Both the position numbers and the translations under genes were made by a program. Below the pieces are notes generated by a model. That model made no database searches, had not been told where the DNA came from, and worked only from the letters and a program-made list of their open reading frames with translations. A stretch of 5,718 nt of DNA from Clostridia bacterium (GTDB lineage Bacteria > Bacillota > Clostridia > Oscillospirales > CAG-272): the NCBI GenBank assembly GCA_017420845.1, contig JAFQOC010000595.1:1-5718 (forward strand), written 5' to 3'. Shown here in pieces: positions 4,717 to 5,718 of this stretch. The stretch's first letter is position 1, and every line of letters begins with the position of its first letter.

Positions 4717-5562
4717 ATGAAAGTAAAGCAAATTTTCGCAATTCTTCTGACTCTTTGCCTGATGTTGACATCCCTTGTCGCATGTGTGCCCGAGGACGCC
4801 GACGAGACCACCGTGGAAGTCCTTGCGACCGATGCCCCAACCGAAGCTCCTACCGAAGCACCGACCGAAGCACCCACCGAGGCTCCTACCGAAGTCCCCA
4901 CCGAAGGGATCACGGAAGCGCCCACCGAAGCCCCGACCGAGGATGATACCCCCTCCGCAGAGCCTACCAAGAAATACCGCGAGGATTGGGACGATGATGA
5001 CCCCAATAATCCCTTCTACAACCTCATTCCCGTCGGGAAAAGCTACGACGGCAAAACCACCGCGTACGACGGCCGTTACGATTTCGGATACGCCATCTGT
5101 CAGACCAACGACGGCGAGTACTTTTACTCGGTCCAGGAAGCCATTTACCATCTGGAGGACATTGGCGGCGGTTCCGTCCATATGCGCGAGCACACCGATA
5201 TCTGTCTCTCCATCTGGATTCCCCAGGACTTCTGTGACTACCGTCTCTACTTTGAGTTTAAGAATGTGGACTTTATCTTCAACTACGGTAATATTTACGA
5301 CGACTCCACTCCCAACGCCGAGGGCATCAATGGCTACGCCTACTACGCTGACCTCTATATGCTGGATGCGATCAGCAATCTGGGTGATACTTACATCTGG
5401 ATGATCGGCGGTAACGAGGGCTTTGATGAGCCCGGCCGATACCTCATGATTGATGAGTACAATGATGACCCCGACTACTTCTACATGTACCAGTACGTTC
5501 TGGAGAGCAATCTGGAGGCATGGCCCGGTCTGCCTTTGGGTGAGTATTTGCCGGATACGTAA
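4717..5562 (+). CDS. Surface lipoprotein with TEAP-repeat linker and acidic Tyr-rich domain of unknown function
   Basis: This 281-residue protein starts at an ATG 6 bases after AAAGGAGG (4703-4710), a near-ideal ribosome binding site. Residues 1-22 are a lipoprotein signal peptide ending in the lipobox LVA before Cys23. Residues 42-73 are eight tetrapeptide units of the TEAP type, a flexible wall-spanning linker, followed by an acidic spacer (WDDDDPNNP, 91-99). Residues 100-281 form a domain rich in Asp, Glu and Tyr. FYSVQEAIYHLEDIGGGSV (about 136-154) resembles the opening turn of parallel beta-helix/pectate-lyase-like folds, but too little sequence follows for a full helix of that kind. Other notable stretches are NGYAYYADLYMLDAI and YNDDPDYFYMYQY near the end. 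No catalytic residues are recognisable. No obvious promoter or terminator separates it from the gene before. Confidence 0.83.
   Translation: MKVKQIFAILLTLCLMLTSLVACVPEDADETTVEVLATDAPTEAPTEAPTEAPTEAPTEVPTEGITEAPTEAPTEDDTPSAEPTKKYREDWDDDDPNNPFYNLIPVGKSYDGKTTAYDGRYDFGYAICQTNDGEYFYSVQEAIYHLEDIGGGSVHMREHTDICLSIWIPQDFCDYRLYFEFKNVDFIFNYGNIYDDSTPNAEGINGYAYYADLYMLDAISNLGDTYIWMIGGNEGFDEPGRYLMIDEYNDDPDYFYMYQYVLESNLEAWPGLPLGEYLPDT
4840..4935 (+). repeat. Eight 12-base tandem units encoding TEAP-type tetrapeptides
   Basis: The in-frame 12-base period encodes TEAP x4, TEVP, TEGI, TEAP x2 (residues 42-73 of the second lipoprotein). Units share the word ACCGA followed by variable third positions (GCTCCT, GCACCG, GCACCC, GCCCCG), so they are not recent identical copies. 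Unit number could change by slippage or recombination without breaking the frame. Confidence 0.85.
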
Positions 5563-5616
5563 TGAATTTGTAAAATGCAAAGGGGCTGAGTCATTAACTC
5601 CCCCAAAAATCAAAAA

Positions 5617-5661
5617 AAGCGGTTGTTCAAAACCGAAAGGGCTTGAACAACCGCTTGCTTT
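5617..5661. terminator. Hairpin terminator after the second lipoprotein gene
   Basis: A perfect 14-bp stem (5617-5630 with 5643-5656) has a 12-base loop that contains a small CC-GAAA-GG hairpin. The plus-strand tail (GCTTTGTTGT) is only moderately T-rich; the minus-strand tail (TTTTTTTG from 5618 down to 5611) is better, so it may act in both directions. It starts 54 bases after the stop at 5562. Confidence 0.78.
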
Positions 5662-5671
5662 GTTGTATAAT
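5643..5671 (+). promoter_or_regulatory. Promoter for a gene beginning beyond the window, -35 inside the terminator stem
   Basis: The -35 box is TTGAAC (5643-5648), the spacer is 17 bases, and the -10 box is TATAAT (5666-5671). Transcription would start near 5678. The -35 box is part of the right arm of the terminator hairpin, so the two elements share DNA. A GAGGT at 5702-5706 could be the ribosome binding site of a gene starting at or just after 5718. Confidence 0.68.
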
Positions 5672-5718
5672 TTAATTGCTACAAAAAACCTACAAGAAAG
5701 CGAGGTAATTATACAACA
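5661..5718. repeat. Perfect 12-bp inverted repeat around promoter -10 and leader
   Basis: TGTTGTATAATT (5661-5672) and AATTATACAACA (5707-5718) are exact reverse complements, separated by 34 bases. The left arm covers the -10 box of the promoter at 5643-5671; the right arm lies in the predicted leader after the GAGGT. The match runs to the last base of the window, so the repeat may be longer. The right arm also supplies a TATAAT on the minus strand (5713-5708). Confidence 0.7.

Noticed and set aside
4840..4935. CRISPR-like array
   Set aside because: The 12-base units are contiguous without spacers and encode an in-frame peptide repeat.
5582..5604. Possible small hairpin (GGGG...GAGT with ACTC...CCCC) after the second lipoprotein
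   Set aside because: The stem is interrupted by a two-base bulge and has no T-tract on the plus strand; the perfect stem just downstream is a far better terminator.
4687..5613. A 308-codon minus-strand open frame opposite the second lipoprotein
   Set aside because: The plus strand has an ideal ribosome binding site, a signal peptide with lipobox and repeats; the minus frame's Gly/Arg/Phe-rich region is just the reverse of the TEAP repeats.

Overview
The window looks like chromosomal DNA of a low-GC Gram-positive (Firmicutes/Clostridia-type) anaerobe, probably a gut Oscillospiraceae-like lineage. The reasons are AGGAGG-type ribosome binding sites, near-consensus sigma-A promoters (TTGACT-17-TATAAT and similar), a tRNA-Thr with U73 and an encoded CCA, and surface lipoproteins with Thr-Glu-Ala-Pro linkers. 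This placement is inferred from style, not from a database match.

Layout. Positions 1-2002 hold the end of a plus-strand operon: the C-terminal part of a BadF/N-acetylglucosamine-kinase-like sugar kinase, then two different SIS-domain proteins of the UPF0309 (sugar isomerase-like) type. It closes with a clean intrinsic terminator at 2009-2041. Kinase plus SIS proteins suggests phosphorylation and further handling of a (amino)sugar phosphate; the substrate cannot be read from the sequence. A strong promoter at 2077-2105 then drives a single lipoprotein gene (2177-2965) of unknown function, closed by a terminator at 2971-3010 that also works for the opposite strand.

Positions 3074-3148 encode tRNA-Thr(CGU) on the minus strand, with its own promoter and AT-rich upstream element. 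Its CCA end is built into a perfect 19-bp inverted repeat (3033-3076). Diverging from the tRNA, a promoter at 3260-3288 drives rsmA/ksgA (3320-4192), 16S rRNA dimethyladenosine transferase. Three bases after rsmA comes a small two-helix membrane protein gene (4196-4672). It is followed by a second lipoprotein (4717-5562) with an array of eight 4-residue linker repeats and an acidic, tyrosine-rich domain. No terminator or convincing promoter was seen between these last two genes, so they may be read from the rsmA promoter.

The window ends with a hairpin terminator (5617-5661). Its right arm contains the -35 box of a promoter (5643-5671) for a gene that starts just beyond the window, and a perfect 12-bp inverted repeat (5661-5672 / 5707-5718) straddles that promoter's -10 box and leader. 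No mobile element, CRISPR array or phage gene was seen. The least explained items are the two lipoproteins, the pair of diverged SIS paralogues, the palindrome fused to the tRNA end, and the promoter/terminator overlap at the right edge.
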